From assembly GCA_015698045.1 (NCBI GenBank), contig BLAL01000156.1, forward strand, positions 1,302,001 to 1,366,000: DNA of 64,000 bases, written 5' to 3'. The stretch comes from Rhizophagus clarus. Lineage: Eukaryota; Glomeromycota; Glomeromycetes; Glomerales; Glomeraceae. The position numbers and the translations under genes are program-made. The notes beneath the pieces are model-generated. The model worked only from the letters and a program-made list of their open reading frames with translations. It was not told the origin of the DNA and searched no databases. Positions 44,441-56,438 of the stretch are shown here, piece by piece. Numbering within the stretch: the first letter of the stretch is position 1; each line of letters starts with the position of its first letter.

Positions 44441-47400
44441 ATTTCTGAAAAAAAAAAAATTTTTTGAAGGATATTTTTTTAAAATATCGTAAAAAATAAA
44501 ATTATTTTATCACTTTTATAATAGAAATGTTTAAAAAGACAAATATTTTACACTTTATTGAATTTAATAAACAAATAAACATTATTTTTAAAATTTTAAA
44601 ATTCTTAAACAAAATGCTTTTTAGTAAAGTATGCTAATTACTCCATAAATATTTATGAATGTTTCCATGCTTTTCAAATAATAAGTCAATAACACCAGTC
44701 CAAGATATTAAAATAAAGTATTAAAATTAATTATAAAAAATATAAAAAACGCGTATAATGAGCACTTACATGTATAACAATATTCCATAACAGATTATAA
44801 AGGCTATTTTAGCTTGAAAAAAGGCAAAAGAAAAGAGGGGAGAAATAATTTTTTGTGAAGTTGATAACAAAATCACATGTTCATATTAGAAGATCAGTCT
44901 CCATAGATAATAATTTGCGTAATCTTAAAATAACCTTACATCCTAAGTAATTAACAAAATATTCATCATTATGGATTTGCGCATAATCATTACGATTTCA
45001 ACAAAGACACTCTTGAAAAAGAGTTATGCTGACCTTTAATCTACTTTCTTGATGGAAGAGCATCAATTCATACTGATATATGCGCTTACGTAATTTTTTT
45101 CTATTAGGTGAATTAAGAATTAGAAACGGATATAGTTTTTCCACACAATTAAAGTAGCTTGTAGATTTGATGGATAACTAATAATAATTAATTCTAATAA
45201 ACATTATTAGTCCAAAGGGTAACGAAGGACTATACAATTCTACGAAATTATTATGAATATCCGGATGTCCATCCGCCACGCAACGACGTAACGAGATGAC
45301 GTTAAACAGGACTTCGGACTTAATAACGTTTTCGTTTCCTAACGATATTATCATTTAATTCTCAACTATAGTTTCGAAATCTATAGTTGACAATCATAAT
45401 AAATGTTAAGCCATGAAACAACTTGAGTTGATCATAAAATCAAATATTTACCTTTCAATTTATAAATTATACATTATTGTTTGAGAACCATCACTGAAAA
45501 TTGGCTGAATAATTATAGCCAGGAGAAATAATATCGTACGTGAATTACTGATAAATATTACGATCAGTAAAAATTCTTGTATGCGTAAGAATTACAAAAA
45601 ATATGGCTTTTAACCGATCAGATAGAAGAACCACTGGAGCAGATAATTATCTTTAATGCATGCTTATTTCTACAATAAAAATCATGTCCAATATCTTTCA
45701 TGACAACTTTTCAGCCTAAGAGAATTAGAGAATCATCAGGATCAAAAGTTACACATATACCAATTAAAGAAGTTCGTATTCGAGAATAGATTTGTACTCT
45801 GTTAATAGAAAATTCGTTAGGTGATTTTTGAGGAAATATTAGGTAGAACTGAAGTTATATCAATAGCAATATAAGAAGCCATTGAGATTATTTCCAAGTT
45901 GAAATGAATTATGATCGTACTCTTTCGTAATAGATACGTGAAATGAATTCATTGTATCTGTATCCGTTATTAAAATATCTTATTTCGCTACTGTAGCTGG
46001 ACAAAAGACTACCTAGATGTTTTCGAAATTTGTGATCTTTCTTTCATTATTTCTGCAATCTGACGAACTATTGGCCACTAATGGATTAGTCTAATTGCTT
46101 TACCCGTGAATAGGTGTTTACGTAATACATTTTACCTATTTAACATAAAAATTTTGATAGTTTCATTTTTTGATTCTTTGATTCATAATATTATCGTCAA
46201 ATCATTGACAAAACCTACGTGATATTATAGTTTAAAAGCCCGCGCCCGCTTTAGTTTGATTTGTCTTATAATGAAAGAGCATCCAAAACTAAAGGTTTAA
46301 CATTAAGGATAGTTCCAACCGAACGTAACTATGCATAATTTTCATTATAAGCGGTTCGAAAGATATATTGTTAACTAAACACTTCTTTCAGCACGGTGAA
46401 GTAAATAATAAAAAAATCCACTTGCGCATATATACGATACCGATGGAATGGACCATGTCATATTTAGATTTATGATGTTTATGTCGGACAATTTTTGTGA
46501 TAACAACTAGTTTAGAATGTTTCAAATTCTTTGTATATCTTTTGTTCACTTTTCACACTTTTTTCAAATTAAAAAATTTGTGCAATAAATAAGAAAAGAG
46601 AATTTAAAAGAGATTTGTATATTTTTTTTATTGAAAGAAGGTCCGATAAATAAGAGAGAGAAATCTTATATATTATTTTTTGAAAAAATCGAAGTTTTAT
46701 AAATCAAAGGATTTTTTATGCCAAAGAAGAATAATGTTTTTATGGTTTTATAAATAAATAGGGTCATAGCAGCAAGCAGTGTCATAACATTTTTTTTACG
46801 GGGCGGAAAATAAAGAAAAAAAATTTGGGGAAAATTACCTCGTGTATTTTATATACTAATCTATCATAGTAGTATAACGTTTTAACCTGTTCTTTTTCAA
46901 GAAAAAGTAAAAATAACTCTAAACCAAAATTAGTTTATTGTATAGGCCTCAGTTTGGTCTAATTGAAAGAGTTACACAAAATCTTTAAAACCTGGTTTTT
47001 TCACTAAAAAACCTAGTTAAGTTAAACATAAATAAATATAGTACAAAATAAAATATATTAGAAAAAAGGATTATTATCTTGATCCTAATTTTTTTTTTCT
47101 TAAAATAACTTCATTTAAAAAGAAAAATGTGACAAAACAAAACAAAAAAAAGTATTATAAGATGAATAAATAATATAATAGTAATGATTACACAATTTAC
47201 AATTCGATTTTATATACAAAATTAAAATTACGAACGTCGTTCAAAAGACAAAATCAAAAAAAAGAAAATTCTTGTAAATAATTGTATTCACAGTTTCATA
47301 TAGACTAGGCTAAACCACAAGTTGCAGTTAGGCGTCTTAAAGACATAAAACACAGCTCTTGGTTTATTACTTGAAAAAGGGAGTGGAGGGAAGAATATTG

Positions 47401-50190
47401 AACCGATAAACCGGTTTTATTTAAGGGTTAAATCACGAGATTTTTTTTTCCATAAAGCCACTGGTACCATTTTTAGTATCATCATATTATTATTAAAAAA
47501 AAGAAAGAAAAATGGTAATAAACTCAAAGTCAAATTATTAATTTCTCTCTTTACGTAATTTAAAATTACGCCTTTCAAAAAAAAGGAATCCGTACATGTG
47601 ATATTCGAATCGATTATTTTAGTTTAAATATCCTTCCGCATTCTTATTTATCCTATCCTTGATTTTGTAATTTTGCATTTTCTAACATTAATGCCGTGTA
47701 AATAAACATTAATTAAAAAACTTGTTTGCTTAATCGTGGGACCTCTTTTTTAAATGAAGTCCAGAAATTATACTTTATGAGAAATGAAGAATAGAACATC
47801 GTAAGTTGCCGTAATATTAATGACCCACCTGAAAATGTATCGTTATGGAAATTATTCAAACAGTTACAGAAAGACTATGAAAGATATTAACTTTTTTGTA
47901 AACAAAAAAATGGTTTAATGTAATGTGAAACATCAAAAAAAAAAAAAAAGAAAGAAAGAAAGAAAAGAATTTCGTGCATGATTTTTCTTAAAAAGATTAA
48001 CGATATTAATAGATTGTTAAAGCCGCAAAATATATTAAAATTAAAATATATATACAAACATATATATACAATATTATTTTATATTAACCCTTTTAGAATT
48101 AAAATAGAATTGATAGACGGATTAAAAAAAAACAGGTCTTAATATTCTGCTATATGACTATCATTTAATGTATTTCTTTTTAATTAATACTTTTTATGAT
48201 AGTTCCCGGGAACACAATTTGACTAAAATTTATTGAAATTAAATAAAGAAACCTTTTCTATGGATCTCAATCTTATGTAACATATTATTCTCCCGTTATT
48301 TTCTGACGCAGAAAGTACCGTAAATCCTTAAATTAGAAATCTATTTATTATAAATTTGTAAAACACAACATAAAGGTGAGTGAGTGGTCCAGTTCCTGCA
48401 TTTGCAAGTATCACAAATTATCAATCACGTTGCAGCTCAATTTTGCTTTTCCGTTTAAGACACGTTTCAAATTTTCTTTAATTGGTTCTTTGGCAAAAAA
48501 GTAAAGTTAAATAAAGTTAAATTATTTATCCGTGCTTTTTTATTATCTGCTATTTACTATACATAACCTTTTTTGCAAGTTCGCAATAATGAGTCATTTT
48601 GTTCACCATTGAGTAGTATTAGTAATTAGAAATAATTATGAGCTAATATAGAAAATGAACGGAATTATTTAATCGTAATATTTTCTTTTTTTTTTACGAG
48701 AGAGAAAATTACAATACAAACATTAAATTTAATTATTTAATATTGATACAAAAAATAATGAACTGAAATTTGTTTCAGTAGATAAAGAATACGTAAATTT
48801 TTAAAGAATAAAAGAAAACTGCGACAAAAAAAATAAAATAAAAAATTTATTTAGGAATCAAAAGTTATATTTTATAAAGTTATTTTTGCCTTGTGTTTGT
48901 CTTGTCCCCATAATTCTTTCTCTCCTATATTTTTTTGAGTGAAAAGGGATAAAATTGGTATTATTATTATTATTACTTATTACTTATTTATTTATTTATT
49001 TATTCATTTATTCATTTATTCACCGAATATACCAATTACTTGGCAAAAACCGTGTTACGTCGATCTTATTATAAAATAGGTGAAAGATTTTTTTGTTTGT
49101 TTCGGAGTTTCAGTATTCTGAAAATCCCAAATATCATCAATAGTCAAAAAGGCAGGAAGGATAAGTAGCTTTTAATCTAATTCGAAGCAAATTTTCTAAA
49201 ACTCCCACGAAAATTAAAATCAAAAATGGCGGCTACACTCACATATGCTGTATATATGTATATAATTTATAAATTAAATTAAAATTTTTTTTTTTTTTTT
49301 TAAAAAAAAAAAATTCCCCCATTTCCCCATTGTGCAACGGTTACTACTCCCTTTCAACTTTTTCTTTTTTCTTACAATTTTTGCTAGTTTTTCTTGAAGA
49401 AGAGAAGATGTGTACTAAAAAAAACCGCGAGATTTTGATTCAATTCATTTTAAATATTCTTTTATTACAAATATTCTGCCGTAGTATTTTCAGATATTCG
49501 GAACCACAGCAGATTCCAAATATCCGAAAATCGGAGGATAAATAAAATTTACGCCAATGCGTTCTTCGACATGTGAATAAATGTATATTTGAAAAATATA
49601 AACATTATTAATTTATTTTTTGTAACATTTAATTGAAGGTGAATAGGCGATAAATTGAACTTTTAATAGAAATAAAGTTCTTTGATTATCTTATATCTAT
49701 CACATCTCTCCCATTTATACTATTTTAACTTTTATTTGCATTTTGAGCATTTAGATCTTTAAGTTTTTGAAGACGAACAAACTAATTGTCATAATGAACA
49801 AGCCAGTCATGTTGCATATTTGGGTTTCACAATAAAGGTCTGTCTATCAAAAATTGTACAACATCTCAGATGCAGTTATACAAATCTTTTTTCAAATTAT
49901 AAAAATGTGTCATTCGAGTATAAGTATCAATTATCAGAGAATATGATCGGAGAATCTTTCTTTATATACTGTAAAGCAATATTACCGGTAGTCTTTTTTT
50001 ATTTACATTTACGTTACATAATTACATAATTTAAGAGCACAGATCAGAAAAAAAAAAATTATTTTTTTATATAAAATAACCCTTTAACTAAATATTTTGT
50101 TTTTTTTTTTAACGACAAGGGATTTTTTATCTTTTTTTTCAAAAATCATTTTCGTTTTTATTTATTATCAAAAGTCCTTACAAAATTTCA
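44440..50190. repeat. duplicated array unit 3 (5' flank of copy E)
   Basis: Long diverged duplicate of 27000-33030; for the matching chain of words see the entries for unit 1. It includes a TAGTCCAAAGGGTAACGAAG repeat at 45209, GGATGTCCATCCGCCACG at 45262, CCAGGAGAAATAATATCGTA at 45519, TGTCATAACATTTTTTTTAC near 46780, CAGTTAGGCGTCTTAAAGAC near 47325 and AAAAATGGCGGCTAC at 49224. No intact gene was found in it. Confidence 0.7.
48958..49022. repeat. (TTA)n and (TTTA)n microsatellite
   Basis: TATTATTATTATTATTAC followed by TTATTTATTTATTTATT and TCATTTATTCATTTATTC. The paralogous site in unit 1 (31890-31912) has a shorter TTTATTTATTTATT tract. Confidence 0.85.
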
Positions 50191-50192
50191 AT

Positions 50193-50392
50193 TAGACATG
50201 TGATATATATATATATATATATATATTTAAATATATATTATATCAAAAAAAAAAAGAAAGAAATCGGCAAGTTTTCTCTTTAAAGAAAAAATATATTTGA
50301 ATCTTTTGAGAAAAACAAAAATAAAAACGCGATATGCTTGAGGAAATTTTTTGATTTAGAATAATTCGATTTGTAAAAAAAATTTCATTATT
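50193..50392 (+). promoter_or_regulatory. promoter-like conserved block of array copy E
   Basis: ACATGTGATATATATATATA, TATATCAAAAAAAAAAAG, GAAATCGGCAAGTTTTCTC, TTTAAAGAAAAAATATATTT, GAATCTTTTGAGAAAAAC, AACGCGATATGCTTGAGG and AGAATAATTCGATTTG. The (TA)n run has expanded relative to C and D. The ATG is at 50406. Confidence 0.65.
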
Positions 50393-50405
50393 TAAATTTA
50401 AGAAA

Positions 50406-50862
50406 ATGGAACAATCATCAGCTACTTATACTGGCATCCATCCTGTTAACGATATTTGCCAAGAAAACTTACGTGAAGACGAACGAAAGGTACAAGAGAA
50501 ACTTGATAAAAATTCTTATTTAAAATGGTAAGTTTTGGTACAGTAAAGCCCCATTTTTGTTATAGGGTGCTACGTATATATAAAATTACTTTCAACGCTT
50601 AAAAATATTTTTTTATTTTTTCATCATTTTCTTCTACTACTCCATTAGTTCCTCATATCAAAGAAAGAACATTGTTTCTCAGCAGACTTCTATGCATAAA
50701 TCTTCATCCTATTTCAATCGTATATTTCATAAGCGTAGAATCCATCGACAAATAAGACATGGTAATGCTCCTACATTATTAGGTCTTGTTCGACAATTGT
50801 CAAGACAAAACACAACCGCCCCATTCGAAACGCAAATATTTAATGGTTCCAATTTTTTCTAA
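50406..50862 (+). CDS. array copy E: small basic two-exon protein, QIFNGSNFF family
   Basis: Exons 50406-50527 and 50649-50862 give 111 residues. Exon 1: MEQSSATYTGIHPVNDICQ, ENLREDERKVQEKLDKNSY, LK. The donor is GTAAGT, the acceptor TCCATTAG; the phase-2 join makes Cys. Exon 2: SSYQRKNIVSQQTSMHKSS, YFNRIFHKRRIHRQIRHG, NAPTLLGLVRQLSRQN, TTAPFETQIFNGSNFF. Exon 2 has exactly the same length (214 nt) as in C and D, without a single indel, although the flanks and introns of these copies differ by many indels. That contrast is direct evidence of coding constraint. Exon 1 is three codons longer than D at its 3' end. No known domain; function unknown. Confidence 0.82.
50528..50648 (+). other. intron of array copy E
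   Basis: 121 bp, the shortest in the family. It lacks the TTTCACCCGAAAAAA segment seen in A, C and D, so it carries an internal deletion. GTAAGT donor, TCCATTAG acceptor, phase 2. Confidence 0.75.
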
Positions 50863-50989
50863 GGCTTATTATATCCGCTTAACAATAATATTTATTCCCT
50901 TCTATTATTCAAATATCGTCCCTTCGTTTACATTTATTTAATCGTCCCTTCGTTTACATTTAATCGTTATTATAAATAATTTCATGAAT

Positions 50990-51140
50990 CGTTAATATGC
51001 AAAATCTGATTATGACAAATATTTAAAATATCGTCGTCAATTTCACACTTTCGAAATTAATGAACCTTTTTCGTATTTACCGATTTTTTCCATTTTTAAA
51101 AATTATTTGTGCAATGTTTTATTATATAATGTCTGCAAAA
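50990..51140 (+). promoter_or_regulatory. conserved downstream block of array copy E
   Basis: ATATGCAAAATCTGATTATG at about 50995, CACACTTTCGAAATTAATGA, ACCTTTTTCGTATTTACCG, TTTTTTCCATTTTTAAAAA. It follows a small direct duplication (ATCGTCCCTTCGTTTACATT at 50917 and 50941). Confidence 0.55.
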
Positions 51141-52655
51141 AATTTTTTTTTGTTAATGTGTTATTTTACGCTCTATTTATTATATATATTTTTTTGTTTA
51201 TGATATTTACTATTTTCTCTTACTTATTACTCTTTCTTTTGAAATTTTATATTTATCACAATTAAAAAATCAGTTTAATTTATTTTTATCGTTATATTAT
51301 AAGTAAAAAGATTTCCGTTTTGAGATGACTCTTGGGTATCATTTATTTTTTCAATTATTAAACATTCTTTATGTTTATTTTAAATAATAATGGGTGTGCC
51401 AGTTATAAAGAGGTCGAAGTTATCTTAACAGTGGTGTGGTAAGATCCTCGAAATACGTAATACAATCCCTGTAATAATCAGACAAGTTAATAATTGTCAA
51501 ATCATATATAATCAGTCTTTTTGCACGCTAACGATTTACAAAATATACACCAAAAATGGTTTTGACATACATACAGTATATATAGTATATTATTCATGTT
51601 CATTAAATGTATACGGATATTCACATATTATCACAAAATATCTCGTTAAACGGTATACAGCATTTTATTCATTTTATTTGTAATTTTCGAAATGACGAGA
51701 TTTTTTTTTAATATGTTAAAATCGGTACAAAATCAAAGATTCGCTATATTAAGAAATCGTTAAATCAAAATTCGAGTAGACTGGATAGTTTTTGGTTTAT
51801 TTTTTCTATGATTTCAATTACTATTGATAAAATATGTATTACTAGTTTTAAGTTCTAGAATTAATTCATTTTCTTTTTACTTTACATTTATTTGATTTAT
51901 CATTTTTGTACTTGGGGTTGTATGTTTAAAATTCTAATGAAAAATTAAATTCCATATATAGAAATATTTTTTTTCCTTCTTTTTATAATCTTTTTTGAGT
52001 TTTTCACTTGTTTGTAATATTAATTTGTAAATATAAAAATGTTACTCAACGATTTGTTCTTATTAATAATAAAAGAGTTAAATAAACATATTTCAATGAA
52101 AATTAATATTTAATATAAAGATAAATAAAATACATATACAATATATAATACATTTAAAACTTTGCTGTCTTCATCCCCCTTTTGTTTAATCAAACAAATA
52201 ATATTATTGTGCATAAATGAAGAATATGAGTTATACAAATTTTTTTGACATCGTGTCACAACATCATCATAAATTTTATGATTTTGCCATATTACTTAAA
52301 CCAGGTTATTAATGGACTTTGACGAAGTTTCAAAAACGGATATTTATTTAAAACTTTGATAGAATTTTTTTTTTTCTTGTAGATAAATTTAGATCACCAA
52401 TGAGGGTTTAGAATGTTATTTTCTCAATTAAAAGTGTACTGCCCATTTATGTTGAAGTTGATGACTGTAAAATATTACATTGGATTACGTTCTATTTTGA
52501 GTAAGAATAATTAAAATGAGGCCAGTTTTTTTCTTTTAAGCCTGTTCAAACCGATATAGTAATGAAGAAATTATTTAATACTAGTAAATTATTTAGAGTT
52601 AGCAAATAATCAAGATGATTTCTAAAATTCAGGTGCTTTAGCTAACCATTATAGT
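51141..52655. other. intergenic region, no gene
   Basis: A+T-rich without recognisable genes or repeats apart from short TA-rich and AAATA-rich runs around 51560-51600 and 52080-52160. Confidence 0.45.
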
Positions 52656-53125
52656 GCGCATAAGGCGGATTTTTTAACCAGTCGACAGAATGTTTTAAAC
52701 AGGTTTCCTTTGTTTCCTATATATGCTTAGTTGAAAATGTCCATCTGTAAACGTAAAGCAGATCAGAGGCATTCTAATTGCGGTTACTGCGGTGACGCTA
52801 GCTATATTTCACCAGTATCTTCCCACAAAGAATTTAAACCACTAATTGGTTGAAAAAAAACTTGTAATAAATATTCTTTATAACAACAAACAAAAACAGT
52901 AATAAATCCAACAAAATGTAAACAACAATTTTCTGACGAATAATGATCTACCTTCTTTTTTTTTTTTGTGCGACTTATCAGTTAAAACCGGAAAAACAAA
53001 ATGAATTAAAAGAAAGTAAAAGAAAGAAGGGAAGAGAAAATTTAAAATTACCATATATTTTTGTTATCTGTTAAAGTTGATGAATCAAATATTTTTTTTT
53101 TTAAAAAAAAAAAAAATATATGTAG
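52656..53125. repeat. array flank block related to 5455-6200
   Basis: AAGGCGGATTTTTTAACCAG, CGACAGAAT, GTTTCCTATATATGCTTAG, GCGGTTACTGCGGTGACGCT, a run of purines and ATATTTTTGTTATCTGTTAA follow the order found after copy A and, in part, after B and D. This is therefore the trailing block of a unit, placed before copy F. Confidence 0.55.
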
Positions 53126-53127
53126 AT

Positions 53128-53480
53128 ATTTACTTATTTAGTGACTTCATTGGCCAAAGTTAATTTTGATATTTATTTTAAGTATATGGATATACTTATT
53201 TATTATTGCCCCTTTTTTGCTATTGGATAAGTTAATTTTGTATAAACGGATTAAATATTTTTTTAAATGTATGGATGCATTTATTTATTTAGCCCCTTTT
53301 TTTGCTATCAGGTTTGCATAATCGGATGAATGTCTTTTTTGAATATGCAGACGTATTTATTTATCTAACGCCTTTTTTTTGCTATTGGCCAACGTTAATT
53401 TTACATAATCGGCTTTAGATATATATGTGATATATGTTTGTATTTATTTATTTAGTGACCTTTTCTTGCTTTATATGTAA
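53128..53480. repeat. tandem repeats of ~75-80 bp around GCTATTGGCCAA
   Basis: Four to five imperfect units: ACTTATTTAGTGACTTCATT + GGCCAAAGTTAATTTTGATA, TATTATTGCCCCTTTTTTGC + TATTGGATAAGTTAATTTTG, TTATTTAGCCCCTTTTTTTG + CTATCAGGTTTGCATAATCG, TTATCTAACGCCTTTTTTTT + GCTATTGGCCAACGTTAATT. A similar phrase occurs singly in the flanks of B (17005-17015, TATTGGCTAAAGTTA) and D, so it expanded locally here. Confidence 0.7.
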
Positions 53481-54371
53481 TATCTACGCAGTATTTATTT
53501 TCAATGAAACACCACTGTTTTCTTTATTATGATCGATTTTTGCTATTGGCTAAGTTATTAAACGTAACATTAATAGGTTGTTATTATTAGAATGATCGAT
53601 TATTGCCATTGGCTTAAGTTATTAAATATAATTTACATGTGAATGAATTTTGTACAAACACGCATTTAAGCCTTATTAAAGGAAGTAAGTAACATTTAAT
53701 TCCGAAGATTATTTTTCTGATTATAAATAAACATTACGTAATATTTATAAGAAATAATAAAATTTTATTTTTTGTCATTTTCCGCCAAATTTTCCGGTGT
53801 CAGTTTTTTTTTTTGGTCTTTGTCAACATTTGTCACATTAATTTTTATCGTGCGATTAATTAAAGCTGTCAAATTTAATATAGTGTAACATAATGAAATA
53901 TGAGCCACAGTAGATCACTCTTTTCAAAATAGACAATTTCATGAAATTTCAACAGCCTCTGGTACTGTATTAAAAATCTTTCTAAAGCGATAAAATGACT
54001 TTGGGACAAGTTAAATGTAAAAAGTGATACACGCCACGCATTTATTATATGTTATATATAATAAGCTTTTTTTTTTTAAAAAAAAAAAAAAATTACGCTT
54101 TCTTGAGAATTGGATCATATTTTTTTTTTTTTTTTTGTTATTTTCTATGGATCTTTATAAATAGGTAACACAATTCCCATCATTATTTATCATTATTCCG
54201 AAGATTTAAAATTGTTTAAAAATAATTCCTTTCTTTTCTCTATATGTACAAATTATAATATATATAGTTGTTGTGTATCACCCAACGATAAGAGTGATAA
54301 CGTGGTGTACTTGTGTTACACTAATAAACAGGATTTTCTTGATTTTCCGGATAAATCTCTCCTTTTCGAAA

Positions 54372-54437
54372 TACCAAAAAAAAATAAAATAAAATAAAAT
54401 AAAATAAAATAAAAAATAAAAAATAAAAAATAAATCT
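54372..54437. repeat. (AAAAT)n and (AAAAAAT)n microsatellite
   Basis: Five perfect AAAAT units followed by three AAAAAT/AAAAAAT units. Low complexity. Confidence 0.9.
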
Positions 54438-55039
54438 TTCCTTTAGCGATAAATTTGTTTTATTTGTTAATAATATCTTTTCTTTGTCCTATTTTTCGGA
54501 AAAAAAAAACTTATAAGAGGAGAAAATAAACAAACATCCACGATATTTTATAATATCTATATATGTGTAAATTAATTTAATGCTCTTGATAATTCAATGT
54601 AATAAATTGTTGGATTGTTCAAAAACAAAAAAAAAAATCAATTCATTTACAGTATTTATTTGTTTATTTATTTAGTGGTAATGTTTTGTTTGCATCTTTC
54701 ATGCATGTTTCTTACCAGCCCTCAGATTCATTTCGCCTGTTTTATGCCAGATTGACAATAATTAACCTTTTTTATACATTTTATTAATGAATGTGAATAT
54801 GTAAGAAACATGAATGCGAGAGAAATCAGGCGATATTTGACAATTGGCAGTCAAAAAAAAAAAGAATAAAATAAATAAATAAAATTTAATTGTTTTATAT
54901 AAAATAACCTGCCTCTTCGGTGTTTAACTCAATAGTTTTTTTATTAACAACGAAAACAACATTTTCTTTTTTTTTCTTATTTGAAAGTACGGCTGATCTT
55001 AATATTTTTGCTTTAAAAAAAAAATTTCTATTAGTTCTT

Positions 55040-55245
55040 CTTTTATGTGATATATGATATATGCATTTTAAGCATATATATCAAAAAAAAAAAAAAAAAA
55101 AATTAGTGAAATAAAAAAGTTTTCATGATTTAGTTCTCTCACTTTGAAGAAGAAATAATATTCGAATCTTCTTTTGAGAAATAAACGATATACACTTAAA
55201 AATTTCAATCTTAAAAATAATCCGTTTCGTAATTTTATTACTTTT
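55040..55245 (+). promoter_or_regulatory. promoter-like conserved block of array copy F, displaced from its gene
   Basis: TATGTGATATATGATATATG, ATATATCAAAAAAA, AAGTTTTCATGATTTAGTTC, TCTCACTTTGAAGAAG, ATTCGAATCTTCTTTTGAG, AACGATATACACTTAAAAA and AATAATCCGTTTCGTAA: all segments of the block in order. In other copies the ATG follows within ~50-100 bp; here a 717 bp element lies between, and the ATG is ~800 bp away. Confidence 0.65.
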
Positions 55246-55274
55246 TATAAAAGAAAATTTTATTGATTTTTTTT

Positions 55275-55991
55275 AGTGCTCCTAACGGGTCAAGTCGGGT
55301 CGGGTTTTGAGAATATAATCGACCCGATCTGAAGTGAAAAAGGAGAGACTCGTATATACCCGGGTCACACAATTTTATAACCCGAAATCGACTTGACCCG
55401 AGCATAGTCTGACCCGTATAAACCCGGGTCTGAACTCGAATTTTTGTTATACATCATATTTGGTTACATTAATCAATATGATAATAAGAAAATTGATCTA
55501 CAACAACGTCAAGTTCGCACAGTGCGTATTGGAATCACCAACTTTACGATACTAGAATTTTTGTTCCTAAAGTTTTAAAAAAAATATCTGGTCAATATTT
55601 GGCATATATTTCAGCATAAATTTTTTACTTACGGACAATTAAGACATTTAACTTCACGATGAGTTTTTGCCTTTTCATGGCTTGTGGAAGATTTCTTTCT
55701 TCAAAGAGATTTTGGTAAAAAGCTCACTACGCAAGACCTTTCTTCGTTGAGTTAGAGGAGTTGTTTGCTCAGTCAAGTCGACAGGCATTGTAGTAGATAA
55801 TCGAGTATGAATATAGGAGCAAAGAAATAGATAAATCAATTAATGATAATCCGGGTCAAAACCCTGGTCAATGAACGACCCGGCCGGCGGGTCATGCGGG
55901 TCACGGGTCACTAAAATTTTAAATACCGACCCGATTTAAAAGTCGAGTCGGGTCAAAATAACCCGGGTTAACTCGTATCGTTCGGAGCACT
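55275..55991. mobile_element. 717 bp AGTGCTCC inverted-repeat element in the 5' leader of copy F
   Basis: Begins AGTGCTCCTAACGGGTC and ends GTTCGGAGCACT, matching the 301 bp element at 35356-35656 at both ends, including the subterminal GTCGGGTCGGGTTTTGA and ACCCGGGTTAACTCGTATCG. Between these ends 55445-55850 is different sequence, not GACCC-rich (for example GCACAGTGCGTATTGGAAT), possibly captured DNA or the interior of a longer family member. Flanks are T-rich (left ATTTTTTTT, right AATTTTTTT), consistent with, but not proof of, a ~9 bp target duplication. Confidence 0.82.
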
Positions 55992-56038
55992 AATTTTTTT
56001 ATTTTTTAAAAAAAAATATTCTTGTACAGAAATACAAA

Positions 56039-56438
56039 ATGGGGCAACCAGATACTTATTCCGATATCCAATCTGAAGAATGCAATCAAAAAGGACAAGG
56101 AAAATTTAGAATATGTTCTTCTCAATATGGAGAAAATAACAACGTTTCTACGATAAACTTTAATAATCAGTTCATAGAAACCGTTTTATATGTAGAAGAA
56201 AATCGTATGAATAACGCTTTATCGTTATCAGTTGGTTGGAAGAGATTTTAAGAAGACTCCTATGATCAATTATCCATCATCCTATATTCATCGTGTTTGT
56301 AGTAAACGAAGAAATCATCGTCTACTTAAAAATGGAAATACTTGTACGCCATTAAATCGTATTATTAGGCAATTGCCCAAACAGAATACTAATGACTTAT
56401 TTTCAAATCAAATTTTTAATGGGTCCAATTTCTTCTAA
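56039..56438 (+). CDS. array copy F: diverged QIFNGSNFF member, exon structure uncertain
   Basis: Exon-1-like frame 56039-56251 opens MGQPDTYSDIQSEECNQK and contains NNNVSTI, shared with copy A. The exon-2-like frame, open from 56232 to 56438, encodes RDFKKTPMINYPSSY, SKRRNHRLLKNG, PLNRIIRQLPKQNTNDLF and the C-terminus SNQIFNGSNFF. The two frames overlap by ~20 nt in different phases, and the standard TTCCATTAG acceptor is missing. Either a very short intron is removed (candidates 56183-56231, 49 bp with GT...TATCAG, giving 116 residues, or 56205-56244, 40 bp with a GTATGA donor), or the gene carries a frameshift. The C-terminal core is intact without stops. With its promoter block pushed away by a transposable element, this copy may be poorly expressed or use a new promoter. 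Confidence 0.6.
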
